The translations under genes were made by a program, and so were the position numbers. A stretch of DNA of 64,000 nucleotides. Source: Aquipluma nitroreducens. GTDB taxonomy: Bacteria; Bacteroidota; Bacteroidia; Bacteroidales; Prolixibacteraceae. The stretch covers positions 5,013,501-5,077,500 of the forward strand of contig NZ_AP018694.1 of the NCBI RefSeq assembly GCF_009689585.1, written 5' to 3'. The notes beneath the pieces were generated by a model, which was not told where the DNA came from, ran no database searches, and saw only the letters and a list, made by a program, of their open reading frames with translations. Shown one piece after another: positions 8,058 through 16,539 of the stretch. Each line of letters opens with the position of its first letter. Within the stretch, counting starts at the first letter, position 1.

Positions 8058-11039
8058 TTACTCTATCGAAATCAGCGCTTCGCGGTTTTTCCCATCCATA
8101 ATTATATGGAGAGGCTTTTCGAACGAAACATGTTTGATGTATTTACCTTCCTCAATTACCGGTCTGTTTTTTAAGATTTCCATGTTGATATTTGAATCAG
8201 ATGAATTGTGCGGAATGGTAAAATAGCCCACATTCATAGAAGTTACATTGTGGAAAAAGTGCGAACCCAGCGAACCATCCAGCGGAAAATCTTTCAAGCC
8301 CATCTCGACAATAACCCTGGCCTTTGAAATGTTGGCCCAGGCTACCGGAATTCCGGTAAACGGATCGCGTGTACCCCAGCGCCCGGGACCTACCAGGATG
8401 TATTCTTTGTTCAGGAAATCCATTTTACGGTTAAACTTGCTAATCTCAACTGCAATTTCACGTGTTTTCATTTTGTCGAAACGATCAGGGTCAACAAAAA
8501 TGACGTCCGTTATTCCCGAAATAATTCCGTTACCCATTCCTCTTCTGGCAAACATGATTGTTTTTTCAGGATCTACATCACCAACATTTACAGCTAGTTG
8601 GTCGTCGCGGCGGATTAACGGTTTAATTTGAAGCAGGTAAAATGTAGGAAGCTGGTTTTCTCCGTTTTCCAGATCAACAGCATATTCTATTTCAACAGGC
8701 GAACCCATTGCTTCGCGGAACAGTTTCAGCAGCAAAGTTAGGGTGTTTGCCAACGGAATGTGTTTGTATTTGAGTATGTTGGCAAAATCAATTACCCGAA
8801 GTCCGGGACTGTCGATGCCCGGAATCAGGCAATCATTTTCATAATCGAAAACCGAAGCACAGTGCTGTAAAACTCCATCTTTTTCGGCTGACGAAATTTT
8901 CATCTTTTTAATTGCTGCATTTTCGCCACCATTTTCGAGATCAAACTGGGTATGATCCATGTCGATGGAATAGAACTCCTTTTGTGAATCACGAACCAGG
9001 TCGTGATCGCTTAACGTATTAATTTGTGGATATTTCGGACAGAAACGATAGGCATTTTCGCCCCCAACAACGTACATTCCCAATCCGATGGCAGCCACAG
9101 CAAAACCATCTTCAGGCTCCATGTACGAAACAGGGTAGAAATTGTACGATTGCGCGACTCCGCTGATGGATGGGTAATAGTGATCGCTGTACTGATGGCC
9201 GACAACTTCCTGGATGATTACAGCCATCTTTTCCTCTTCTATTTTGTAATCGACAGCCTCGAAATACGACATGGCCGACTCAGTAAAAATACTCGCGTAA
9301 ACCAGTTTTATAGCTGTTTCAAGTTGTTGAAATCGAATAGCGATATCGGGGTGGTTGTTTGGAATTAAATAGGTTGAGTACACTCCGGAAAACGGCTGCA
9401 TCAGCGAGTCTTCAAACAGGCCGGAAGAGCGGATTGCCAATGGCTTCTTCATCTTCTCAAGATAGCTGTATAAACGTTTCTGAAGTTCTTCGTCAAATTG
9501 CGATTCGAGGAAAATAGTTTTAGTCCGTTCATAGTCGTTGCTCGAGTATATCTCCTCGAACATGTTGTTGTTCTCCAGAAACTTATCGAACTCGCCTGCC
9601 CCTATGACTGCAGTGGCTGGTATCCTAATGTTCATTTCAGGAATAATCTGGGCAAAATCAATGTTTTCCAGAAAATTGCACATAAAAGCCATACCTCGTC
9701 CTTTACCACCCAGCGATCCTTTGCCCAGCCGCACCACAAACCGGTTGCCCGAAACTAGTGTTGGGTCAAAATTGATAATCGTACCCCGAAGTTTCTGAAT
9801 TCGCTCCTTTGCGAACACATTCAGACAAAACTGGCGCAGCTCGTTTGCATTTTTAAAGTCTTCCAGGCGCCTGGGCAACAATTGCTCGGCAATATTTATT
9901 TCTCCTCGCGCCATCAGCCAGGTCGAGAATGAATTTCGCTGGCCATGATAAGTTAGCGCCGACTCTGGGATAATGCGGAACATTTCCTGAAATTCGGCCA
10001 TGTTGTGTGCAATCATAATCGGATTTCCATCAATGTCCTTAAAGGCAAAATTTCCGAACCCCAGGCGTTTATAAATGAAGTTGTGAATATCGAGCGATAA
10101 GCTTTCGGAGTTTTTATTGATGAAATCGGCTCCCACATCGAGTGCCTTTTGCGCATTGTTTACATCATGACTTTGCAATAAAATTGGAATCTGGAAGCGC
10201 AGAACCGAGCTTACATATTTGAGAATATCAACACCGGCTTCTTCGTCGTCAACTCCGTTGCGCGGAAATTTCACGTCCGAAATTACTGAAAGGAGGTATT
10301 TTTGATATTTATTGATAGCTATAACAGCTTCTTCGTAACTGCTTACCAAAATTACTTTCGGACGGCCACGCAATTTCATGATTTTGTGCAATTCATCAGC
10401 CGATTTGTCTTCCACAAGGTTTTGTGTTTGCGTCATGATGTTGGTGTACAGCATGGGCAAATACCTCGAATAATACTGTATGGAATCTTCAATCAGGAGA
10501 ACAACCCGAACATTTCCGTTTAGAGTGTCCGCCTCCACATTTTTTTTGTCCTCGATGTACTTGATCATGGCCAGGAAGACGTTTGAGTTTCCATTCCAGA
10601 CAAATACCCGGTCAATCGATTCAATTTTAGTTGATGAAGTCTGAAAGTAACGCAAATCGCCATTGTTATTAACTAATAGGAGAATTGGCACTTGTGGTTT
10701 GATTTTGTAGATGGCATCGGCAGCCAATATCGGAATGCTTTTATCGACCCCAACCATAATAATTACAAGCTCAAACTCGCGGGTTTTTATCATGCGCAAA
10801 GCTTCTTCTTCGGAATTTACACTGGTGAACCTGGGGTAAGTGTAGAGATTTAGCTGAAGGAATTCCCCAAAAATTTTATCGGTGAATTGTCCTTCCCGAA
10901 CAATGGAATAGCTGTCGTAAAGCGTTGCCAGCAAAAGAATTTCTTTTACTTTGGTCGGCATTAGTTCCTGAAAGATATCCCGATCGCTTTTTTTTAGTTT
11001 GTATATTGATGAAAGAGTTACTGAATCAATGTTTTCCAT
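8058..11039 (-). CDS. Response-regulator / PEP-synthase-type ATP-grasp fusion protein
   Basis: This 993-residue cytosolic protein combines signalling-like and phosphotransfer-like parts. Residues about 30-165 form a degenerate receiver-like domain. Residues about 175-320 form a better one: VVLLIEDS supplies the acidic pair and VISDVKFPRNG has the Asp and Pro typical of a phosphoacceptor site (near 253). From about 435 it matches the nucleotide-binding (PPDK_N) domain of PEP synthase/pyruvate phosphate dikinase: LGKGSLGGKGRGM and LAIRSSGLFEDS with FSGVYST (near 536-550), later LLQIKPLI. The swivelling phospho-histidine domain and the PEP-binding barrel of true PEP synthase are not seen, and the C-terminus is different (VGPGRWGTRDP). 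It is therefore unlikely to be plain PEP synthase; a two-component-linked kinase or phosphotransferase is possible. Function is unassigned. Confidence 0.85.
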   Translation of the reverse strand: MENIDSVTLSSIYKLKKSDRDIFQELMPTKVKEILLLATLYDSYSIVREGQFTDKIFGEFLQLNLYTYPRFTSVNSEEEALRMIKTREFELVIIMVGVDKSIPILAADAIYKIKPQVPILLLVNNNGDLRYFQTSSTKIESIDRVFVWNGNSNVFLAMIKYIEDKKNVEADTLNGNVRVVLLIEDSIQYYSRYLPMLYTNIMTQTQNLVEDKSADELHKIMKLRGRPKVILVSSYEEAVIAINKYQKYLLSVISDVKFPRNGVDDEEAGVDILKYVSSVLRFQIPILLQSHDVNNAQKALDVGADFINKNSESLSLDIHNFIYKRLGFGNFAFKDIDGNPIMIAHNMAEFQEMFRIIPESALTYHGQRNSFSTWLMARGEINIAEQLLPRRLEDFKNANELRQFCLNVFAKERIQKLRGTIINFDPTLVSGNRFVVRLGKGSLGGKGRGMAFMCNFLENIDFAQIIPEMNIRIPATAVIGAGEFDKFLENNNMFEEIYSSNDYERTKTIFLESQFDEELQKRLYSYLEKMKKPLAIRSSGLFEDSLMQPFSGVYSTYLIPNNHPDIAIRFQQLETAIKLVYASIFTESAMSYFEAVDYKIEEEKMAVIIQEVVGHQYSDHYYPSISGVAQSYNFYPVSYMEPEDGFAVAAIGLGMYVVGGENAYRFCPKYPQINTLSDHDLVRDSQKEFYSIDMDHTQFDLENGGENAAIKKMKISSAEKDGVLQHCASVFDYENDCLIPGIDSPGLRVIDFANILKYKHIPLANTLTLLLKLFREAMGSPVEIEYAVDLENGENQLPTFYLLQIKPLIRRDDQLAVNVGDVDPEKTIMFARRGMGNGIISGITDVIFVDPDRFDKMKTREIAVEISKFNRKMDFLNKEYILVGPGRWGTRDPFTGIPVAWANISKARVIVEMGLKDFPLDGSLGSHFFHNVTSMNVGYFTIPHNSSDSNINMEILKNRPVIEEGKYIKHVSFEKPLHIIMDGKNREALISIE

Positions 11040-11207
11040 TTTGACGGTTCTTTGAGAATGTGAATACCACGATTACGATACCGAAAAGTATAAAAAATCC
11101 GTCTGTAAGTACACAGAATAAAGATGTTTTAAAATTTTGCGGAAGATGTTTTTACTTACAACCTGAAATAAGTAATGAGAAAAATTTATTGTCGTACTTT
11201 TAAATGT

Positions 11208-11295
11208 ACTCACCCCTCCGTCCGCAAAGCGGACGTTCCGCCCCTCTCTCGCGAGAGAGGGGCCAAGCCCCGAGCACTCGGGGCGCGGGGTGAGT
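11208..11295. repeat. Palindromic intergenic element, family A, copy 1
   Basis: The element is bounded by ACTCACCCC and its reverse complement GGGGTGAGT, and contains a perfect 22-bp palindrome at 11241-11262 (CCCCTCTCTCG plus its complement). The same boundaries and the same inner palindrome recur at 55447-55531, so it is a dispersed repeat rather than a gene. It takes up part of a 443-bp gap; the remainder holds AT-rich sequence and the fragment at 11351-11500. Confidence 0.85.
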
Positions 11296-11350
11296 CGGGA
11301 TAAAAACACGAATTCAAATGCGACATTATTTCATTCCTATTATTTAATAA

Positions 11351-11500
11351 GCCTATGTCGATGGAGACGATACTTATTTCACTACGGATGCATTTACTGA
11401 TAACCGTTTCGCAAAGAAGAAACAGCCGCTTTTTAACGGGAAAGGCCTGATTTGCTTGCTGCTTACGTAAAAGTGACTGCGGTTAACTTACCGGTTTATA
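11351..11500 (+). pseudogene. Possible remnant of a GH2 C-terminal domain
   Basis: A short open stretch reads AYVDGDDTYFTTDAFTDN, then FNGKGLICLLLT and a stop at 11468. In the next frame the sequence continues AAYVKVTAVNLPV. The order, DxF-xDN, FNGKGLxxxL, then xxKVTAxxLP, resembles the last Ig-like domain of GH2 enzymes, broken by a frameshift and lacking everything upstream. It runs into the 3' end of the FRG gene on the other strand. The call rests on motif memory only and could be chance. Confidence 0.3.
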
Positions 11501-12277
11501 GTGTCGTTTCAGCCATTTTGCCAGCCCATCTAATCCGGGAAAAAGAACCCTTTCTGTAATATTTGCCTGATCGAGTTTATCGCGAACTTCGAGTTTTAAT
11601 TCTTTGGGGATAATAATTCTTCGGTACAAATCGGGATGTTGGATCAACCATTCGTCGAGTATCGCAGTCGGATTATTCATGACCGAGAACAGGGCAAACT
11701 GGTTGACGATGCGTTCGTCAAGCGATGGTGGCTCAAAAAACAGTACCTGGTTATCCGTAAATAGCCGGTCAAAATCACCTAAGGAAACTATTTTTTCGAG
11801 CATCTCAACCGTGAACGCATTGCATTTCTCTTCAGCCAAACCGTTACTCAGCGGGCTGGGAACCAGTTGATTTACTTTTACAAAATCAACTTTCCAGATT
11901 ACACCATCGGTATCGTATCTTTCCGTATTGGCAGTGGCAAAATGCATAGCAATAAACGGCGAATAAGTCCAGTCAATCAGCCTGGTGGGCAAACCGTGAT
12001 GTTGCGCTAAAACGAGTGCCCTCCAGAAAGTTCGTGTAAGCCGGGGATCGCTGTTGATTGAATATTTTCTGAAATTGCGGAGCAGGTGATACTCCAATTC
12101 GGGCTTTTCTCCACAGTTTCGCAGGAAACTGTTTTTTAACTCATAATTCAAATCCGATAACCCTCTGAAAGCATAGTCAGAACGGTACCTGCCCATTTCC
12201 GGCTTCCACGAATCATGATAAACTTCTTCGCACAATTGCTCCCACGATCGTATGATTATATCGTTCTGTTCAATCAT
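11483..12277 (-). CDS. FRG-domain protein
   Basis: This 264-residue cytosolic protein matches the FRG domain, named for its Phe-Arg-Gly motif: YAFRGLSD near residue 37, followed by the strongly conserved block AQHHGLPTRLIDWTYSPF near 92-109 and IAMHFA. Length fits a stand-alone FRG protein. The family has no established biochemical activity; members occur as single proteins and near defence or toxin genes. No partner gene of that sort is adjacent here. Upstream is a dispersed repeat, downstream the possible GH2 remnant, so the locus looks like a site of rearrangement. Confidence 0.85.
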   Translation of the reverse strand: MIEQNDIIIRSWEQLCEEVYHDSWKPEMGRYRSDYAFRGLSDLNYELKNSFLRNCGEKPELEYHLLRNFRKYSINSDPRLTRTFWRALVLAQHHGLPTRLIDWTYSPFIAMHFATANTERYDTDGVIWKVDFVKVNQLVPSPLSNGLAEEKCNAFTVEMLEKIVSLGDFDRLFTDNQVLFFEPPSLDERIVNQFALFSVMNNPTAILDEWLIQHPDLYRRIIIPKELKLEVRDKLDQANITERVLFPGLDGLAKWLKRHYKPVS

Positions 12278-12365
12278 TTATTCAATTTTAATGACAGGTA
12301 AATATAAACATTCAACGCGTAGGTCGTTCCGGGGTTTGGGTATAATTTAATGGGAGTTCTTTAAG

Positions 12366-12512
12366 AGTATTGTGTTAATTCGCTTTTGACGGTTCGTCAT
12401 CCCGAACGTTCGACTGAGCTCACGTCGAAGGCTTGTTTCGGCATCTCTAGTTCGGTTGAGACCCCGAAATAAATTCGGGGTGACTGGGACTTGACAAAGC
12501 CAAGCTAATGCA
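12366..12512. repeat. Nested inverted repeat, family B, copy 1
   Basis: Inner arms GTCATCCCGAA (12396-12406) and TTCGGGGTGAC (12474-12484) pair with one mismatch. Outside them an imperfect pair runs from about 12366 (AGTATTGTGTTA) to about 12512 (TAATGCAACACT). Elements with the same GTCAT...GAA / TTC...ATGAC core and different outer arms occur at 25166-25290 and 34531-34650. Confidence 0.65.
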
Positions 12513-12515
12513 ACA

Positions 12516-12782
12516 CTAAGATCGAGGAAGGGTATGGTTCTTTTGCGTTTTGGCAGAAGGCGATATCGGGCGAATATTCTTTGTTTCGACCGAAATTGCG
12601 GTGTCTTTTTTCTGCAATTCAGGTTTTACCTCAAGTGGTTGAGCGTTTCCTTTTTGTTCAGGAAATACTTTTGTTTTATCGATTGCAGTAGGCGTGCTTA
12701 ACGACGATTTAATCTCAACATGTGAAGTGAGTTTTAGCCCCAACAAATAAAAAACGGATACACCGAAAAGAAATAATCTCAT
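12516..12782 (-). CDS. Small exported hypothetical protein
   Basis: I do not recognise this 88-residue protein. It has an N-terminal hydrophobic helix (MRLFLFGVSVFYLLGL), probably a signal anchor or signal peptide, followed by a Lys/Glu/Pro/Ser-rich, likely disordered tail (KPELQKKDTAISVETK). The ATG at 12782 stands alone with no overlapping better frame, and the hydrophobic-then-polar pattern supports a real gene. The stop codon lies at the edge of a dispersed repeat. A chance open frame cannot be excluded. Confidence 0.45.
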   Translation of the reverse strand: MRLFLFGVSVFYLLGLKLTSHVEIKSSLSTPTAIDKTKVFPEQKGNAQPLEVKPELQKKDTAISVETKNIRPISPSAKTQKNHTLPRS

Positions 12783-12919
12783 GGCTTGTGTTTTTAGATG
12801 AACTAAATTACACCAATTCTTTTAGATTTCGTTGCGTTCTTTTGGCAGAATACCTTGTTTTTTAGTGAAATGCCTGTTTTGCGGTGCGAACTGTACAAAT
12901 TACAATATGAACGACTAAA

Positions 12920-13909
12920 TTAATCGTGCTTCGGAAATACAATTCCGGCATCTTTTCGAACCCAATCCATGATTTCCATCAGATCGGATGAGAAATTTAA
13001 AGGCATCCAGTCGCTTTCTGTTTTTCCGGCGTCGAGGCATTCCATCACATGCGCAGCTTCCAGTTCATAACCAAATCCGGCGCCTTTTTCAAAAGTGATT
13101 ACTTTTTCTTCTTCCCAATTTTTCCAGTAAGTGAGCGAAGTTGGTGTATAGAATCGCCTGTTTAACCGGACAAATCCGTTTTCGAACGAAAATTCAGTTT
13201 GTGTGGATGAATAGGATGCAAAACTCGAAACCAGGGAAGCAATTTCTCCTCCCGGATAACTGAACGACATCATGATCGATTCTTCGGCTCCGGTAGGACA
13301 AAACCTGGCCATGGTTTTTATTTCTGAAGGTTTTCCCAGGGCCATTAGCGACATGAAAATCGGGTAGATTCCGATGTCGAGCAGTGAACCTCCGCCCAAA
13401 TCAACATTGTACAAACGTTTCTCCGGATTGTATTCGGCATTGAAAGCAAAATCGGAATGAACCATTTTCAGGGCTCCCAATTCTCCGGAATGAATAATTT
13501 CCAAGACTTTCAGGAAACTGGGTTGAAACCGGGTCCAGAAAGCTTCCATCAGGAAAGTCTTGTTGCGTCGGGCGGCTTCAATCATTAAACCAACTTCTTT
13601 GGAATTGATGGCAAATGCTTTTTCGCACAACACCGCTTTTTGGTGGTTCAGGCACAATAAAGCATGTTCGAGGTGATGGGAATGCGGAGTCGCAATGTAC
13701 ACCACGTCCACTTCCGGGTCGTTTACCATTTCTTCGTAACTGCCGTACGCTTTTTCAAAGCCCAGTTCGGAGGCAAATGACTGTGCACTTTCCAGCGAGC
13801 GCGAGGCTGCTGCATAAAGTCGGGCGTTGGGGCAAAGTTTTAAGTCGGTGGCGAATTTACGGGCGATTTTGCCGCATCCTAAAATGGCCCAATTGTATGT
13901 TTTGCTCAT
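12920..13909 (-). CDS. Cytosolic Gfo/Idh/MocA-family oxidoreductase
   Basis: This 329-residue NAD(P)-dependent oxidoreductase starts MSKTYNWAILGCGKIARKFA, a Rossmann GxGxxA nucleotide site at the N-terminus. ATPHSHH and LCEKAFA (normally EKP in this family) mark the catalytic domain, and GGGSLLDIGIYP is the typical central motif (near 180-190). It resembles the trans-1,2-dihydrobenzene-diol dehydrogenase / D-xylose dehydrogenase branch. There is no export signal, in contrast to the related protein at 37829-39244. ATG at 13909 is chosen because upstream in-frame codons (to 13960) give a non-homologous-looking extension. It is divergent from lipA. The sugar substrate is unknown. Confidence 0.9.
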   Translation of the reverse strand: MSKTYNWAILGCGKIARKFATDLKLCPNARLYAAASRSLESAQSFASELGFEKAYGSYEEMVNDPEVDVVYIATPHSHHLEHALLCLNHQKAVLCEKAFAINSKEVGLMIEAARRNKTFLMEAFWTRFQPSFLKVLEIIHSGELGALKMVHSDFAFNAEYNPEKRLYNVDLGGGSLLDIGIYPIFMSLMALGKPSEIKTMARFCPTGAEESIMMSFSYPGGEIASLVSSFASYSSTQTEFSFENGFVRLNRRFYTPTSLTYWKNWEEEKVITFEKGAGFGYELEAAHVMECLDAGKTESDWMPLNFSSDLMEIMDWVRKDAGIVFPKHD

Positions 13910-14093
13910 GATGGTTTCGTTTTGTTGGTTGCGCAAAATAACTAAATTTCCTGATCTCAACTCTAACGAGCTAATATTTATTCGTAGTGGGGTATTCCAG
14001 ACTTGTTTGTAATTTCTTCGATTGTTAATTGATGTTTTTGTTCAGGTGTGGTGAACTTCATTCCCCGAATTCTGTTTGTAGGACAAAACTCAA

Positions 14094-14966
14094 ATGATTA
14101 CAATGACAGAATTAAAAGCGGAACGGGAACGATTGCCGCGATGGATGAAATCTCCACTGCCTAAAGGAGAAAGTTACCTAAAAGTGAAGCGTTTAATAGC
14201 CGACCACCATTTAAATACGATATGCACCAGTGGAAATTGCCCCAACAAAGGTGAATGCTGGAATGCCGGAACAGCCAGTTTTATGATTCTGGGCGATAAA
14301 TGTACCCGCAATTGCCGGTTTTGCTACGTGCAGAATGATGTGCCTGAACCTGTCGATTGGTTCGAACCGCTACGTTTAGCCAAAACCATACAAACGCTCG
14401 GGTTAAAACATTGTGTGATAACTTCAGTAACCCGCGACGATTTAGCCGATGGAGGCGCTGAATTTTGGGCAACAACCATTCGCAAAATAAAGGAACTGAA
14501 CCCTGAAACCACTATTGAAACACTCATTCCGGATCTGAATGCGCAACCCGAACACCTGCAAAAAGTGATTGATGCTGCTCCTGATGTGATTTCGCACAAC
14601 ATGGAAACCGTTCGCCGTTTGACGCCGAAAGTCAGGAGTACAGCGCGCTACGACCGAAGTTTACAGGTTATTTCCATGATTTCAGCTGCCGGAATTGTAT
14701 CAAAATCGGGAATTATGGTTGGTTTGGGCGAAACCGAAAGCGAGGTCTTGCAAACCATGGACGATTTACGATCAGCAGGCTGCAAAGTTCTTACCATTGG
14801 ACAATACCTTCAACCCGACTCGAATTTGTTGCCGGTTCAGGAATACATTACTCCTGAAACTTTTGAAAAGTACCGGACAGAAGGCATGAAACGTGGATTT
14901 TCGTATGTCGAAAGCAGTCCATTGGTGCGGTCGTCGTATCATGCAGAAAGGCATGTGAAAGGATAG
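14094..14966 (+). CDS. lipA: Lipoyl synthase
   Basis: This 290-residue radical-SAM enzyme inserts two sulfurs into octanoyl groups on lipoyl domains of pyruvate and 2-oxoglutarate dehydrogenases and the glycine cleavage H protein. Both clusters are visible: the auxiliary [4Fe-4S] motif CTSGNCPNKGEC (C44, C49, C55) and the radical-SAM motif CTRNCRFC (C70, C74, C77). TSVTRDDLADGGAEFW and the C-terminal ESSPLVRSSYHA, whose RSSYHA contains the Ser that ligates the auxiliary cluster, are also present. Length is normal. The ATG at 14103 is an alternative start. No lipB is adjacent; the next gene is a flavin reductase that could conceivably feed it electrons, but that is speculation. Confidence 0.97.
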   Translation: MITMTELKAERERLPRWMKSPLPKGESYLKVKRLIADHHLNTICTSGNCPNKGECWNAGTASFMILGDKCTRNCRFCYVQNDVPEPVDWFEPLRLAKTIQTLGLKHCVITSVTRDDLADGGAEFWATTIRKIKELNPETTIETLIPDLNAQPEHLQKVIDAAPDVISHNMETVRRLTPKVRSTARYDRSLQVISMISAAGIVSKSGIMVGLGETESEVLQTMDDLRSAGCKVLTIGQYLQPDSNLLPVQEYITPETFEKYRTEGMKRGFSYVESSPLVRSSYHAERHVKG

Positions 14967-15000
14967 TCTCAATGCTCAGTCTCAGATAACCAAAAAAAAA

Positions 15001-15066
15001 TTGCGGGTTACGAGATGCGAGTTACTTGAAAATCTCGAACATGCAATTTTGCAGCATAACCCGCAA
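15001..15066. repeat. Inverted repeat between lipA and the flavoprotein gene
   Basis: Arms TTGCGGGTTA (15001-15010) and TAACCCGCAA (15057-15066) are perfect complements. A smaller nested pair (CGAGAT / ATCTCG) lies inside. Sequence resembles the element at 8000-8052 (GGGTTACG followed by GAGTTAC), suggesting one repeat family. Confidence 0.65.
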
Positions 15067-15098
15067 CGCGGATCACGCATCACGAAACACATCAAATA

Positions 15099-15749
15099 AT
15101 GAAACGTCAAAAACATATCGTTCAAAAAGTTATCAACCTAACCCCTGAAACATTTATCATTCGGCTCGACCGCGGAGATTTTCAATTTGAACCCGGTCAG
15201 TATGTGGTTATTCGCATTCCAGATCAGAATAAAGGAAGAGAGTATTCCATTTACAGCGGCATCAACGACGACTACCTTGATTTTTTGGTTCGTGAGATTC
15301 CTGAAGGTGGATTTTCGCGCTATCTGAGGCATTTGTTACCTGGTTCCGAGCTGGATGTTGAAGGCCCAAAAGGTTATTTTATTCTCGATGAGAAAACCAG
15401 GAAAGGGCACAAAGCCATGCTAATTGCAACCGGAACAGGGATTTCGCCATTCCATTCGTATGTGAGATCGTATCCTGATCTGAATTTTCGGGTTTTACAT
15501 GGAGTGCATTTTGCAGATGAAGCCTATGGACGAGAATCTTTCAATCCGGATAACTATTTGTTGTGCACTTCCCGAAGTGATGGAGGTGACTATTTTGGGC
15601 GCGTAACCTATTACTTGAAGGAAAATAAGATTGATGCTGATACCATTTGTTACCTCTGCGGAAACTCCGAGATGATTGACGAAGTTTCAACCATTCTGGA
15701 GAAATACGGTCTTCCTCCTGAAAATATCCGAACCGAAGTGTTTTTTTAA
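15099..15749 (+). CDS. Ferredoxin-NADP reductase-like FAD oxidoreductase
   Basis: This 216-residue soluble flavoprotein has the two-domain ferredoxin reductase fold. REYSIYSG (about 48-55) is the RxYS FAD-binding motif; IATGTGISPFHSY (about 108-120) is the pyridine-nucleotide loop; YLCGNSEMIDEV (about 187-198) is the conserved C-terminal NAD(P) strand, and the protein ends TEVFF with a terminal aromatic residue that stacks on the flavin. No ferredoxin domain is fused. It probably moves electrons between NAD(P)H and a ferredoxin, flavodoxin or similar partner. It follows lipA in the same direction after a 132-bp gap holding a repeat, and ends in a strong terminator. Confidence 0.88.
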   Translation: MKRQKHIVQKVINLTPETFIIRLDRGDFQFEPGQYVVIRIPDQNKGREYSIYSGINDDYLDFLVREIPEGGFSRYLRHLLPGSELDVEGPKGYFILDEKTRKGHKAMLIATGTGISPFHSYVRSYPDLNFRVLHGVHFADEAYGRESFNPDNYLLCTSRSDGGDYFGRVTYYLKENKIDADTICYLCGNSEMIDEVSTILEKYGLPPENIRTEVFF

Positions 15750-15752
15750 ACC

Positions 15753-15792
15753 AAAAAATCCTGAATTCATTCCTGAACTCAGGATTTTTTTT
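15753..15792 (+). terminator. Intrinsic terminator
   Basis: A 12-bp stem, AAAAAATCCTGA with TCAGGATTTTTT, and a run of eight Ts immediately follow the flavoprotein stop codon. This is a standard rho-independent terminator. Confidence 0.92.
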
Positions 15793-15873
15793 GCATTGAA
15801 TCTATGTTCTATGCTAAATTCTTATTTTTGTGACTACACGAATACTCAATCATTAAATTCAATAGCTCATCGC

Positions 15874-16536
15874 ATGAGAACGATTAGTATCAGTAACGAA
15901 CTCAAAGAAGGTTGTCCGAAATTAAGGCTGGGCTGTGTTGAAGCCAATGTGAATGTGCATGAGTCTTCCGACGAATTATTGACTGAGATGAATGGTCAGA
16001 TTCAGCGAATCAGTCAATCACTTGCGATTGAATCCATCAGTAAAATACCAACAATTTCAGCTTCGCGTAAAGCCTACAAAGCTTGCGGAAAAGATCCGGC
16101 ACGTTACCGTTTGTCGGCCGAGGCTCTGTTACGTCGGGTTGTTTCAGGAAAAGGATTATATCAAATCAATAACGTGGTTGACCAGTTAAACCTGGTTTCA
16201 ATAACCACTGGCTTTTCGATTGGAGGATATGACGCTGATCAGATTCATGGAAATGTTGTCTTTGGAATTGGTCGATCGGATGAGCCCTATTCCGGAATTG
16301 GACGAGGAGAATTGAATATTGAAAATCTGCCTGTTTTTCGGGACGATCATGGTGCTTTTGGTACGCCAACCAGCGATTCTTCGCGAACAGAAGTGCGTGA
16401 ACAAACCCGACGTTTTCTGATGATCCTGATTGATTTTGAGGGTGATCACATTCTTGAAGGAGCGCTGCAAATGGCTGAACAATTTTTGAAAACCCATTGT
16501 CAGGCTGAAAACGTTGAAATAAATATTGTTGATTAA
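15874..16536 (+). CDS. B3/B4 (PheT-like) domain protein
   Basis: This 220-residue cytosolic protein matches the B3/B4 domain otherwise found inside the phenylalanyl-tRNA synthetase beta chain and as stand-alone proteins. Typical blocks are SASRKAYKACGKDPARYR and LLRRVVSGKGLYQINNVVD, then GGYDADQIHG, GIGRGELN and FGTPTSDSSRT. Stand-alone versions are thought to act on mischarged tRNA or free amino acids, but activity is poorly defined. ATG at 15874 (MRTISISNE) is used; upstream in-frame codons reach back into the terminator. The acyltransferase gene starts 3 bp after its stop, so the two are translationally close. Confidence 0.85.
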   Translation: MRTISISNELKEGCPKLRLGCVEANVNVHESSDELLTEMNGQIQRISQSLAIESISKIPTISASRKAYKACGKDPARYRLSAEALLRRVVSGKGLYQINNVVDQLNLVSITTGFSIGGYDADQIHGNVVFGIGRSDEPYSGIGRGELNIENLPVFRDDHGAFGTPTSDSSRTEVREQTRRFLMILIDFEGDHILEGALQMAEQFLKTHCQAENVEINIVD

Positions 16537-16539
16537 AAT

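Noticed and set aside
8058-11039. Phosphoenolpyruvate synthase (ppsA)
   Set aside because: The phospho-histidine and PEP-binding domains are not visible, and receiver-like domains occupy the N-terminus.
11073-11309. Open frame of 78 codons on the minus strand
   Set aside because: It reads through the family A palindromic element; the coding potential comes from the repeat.
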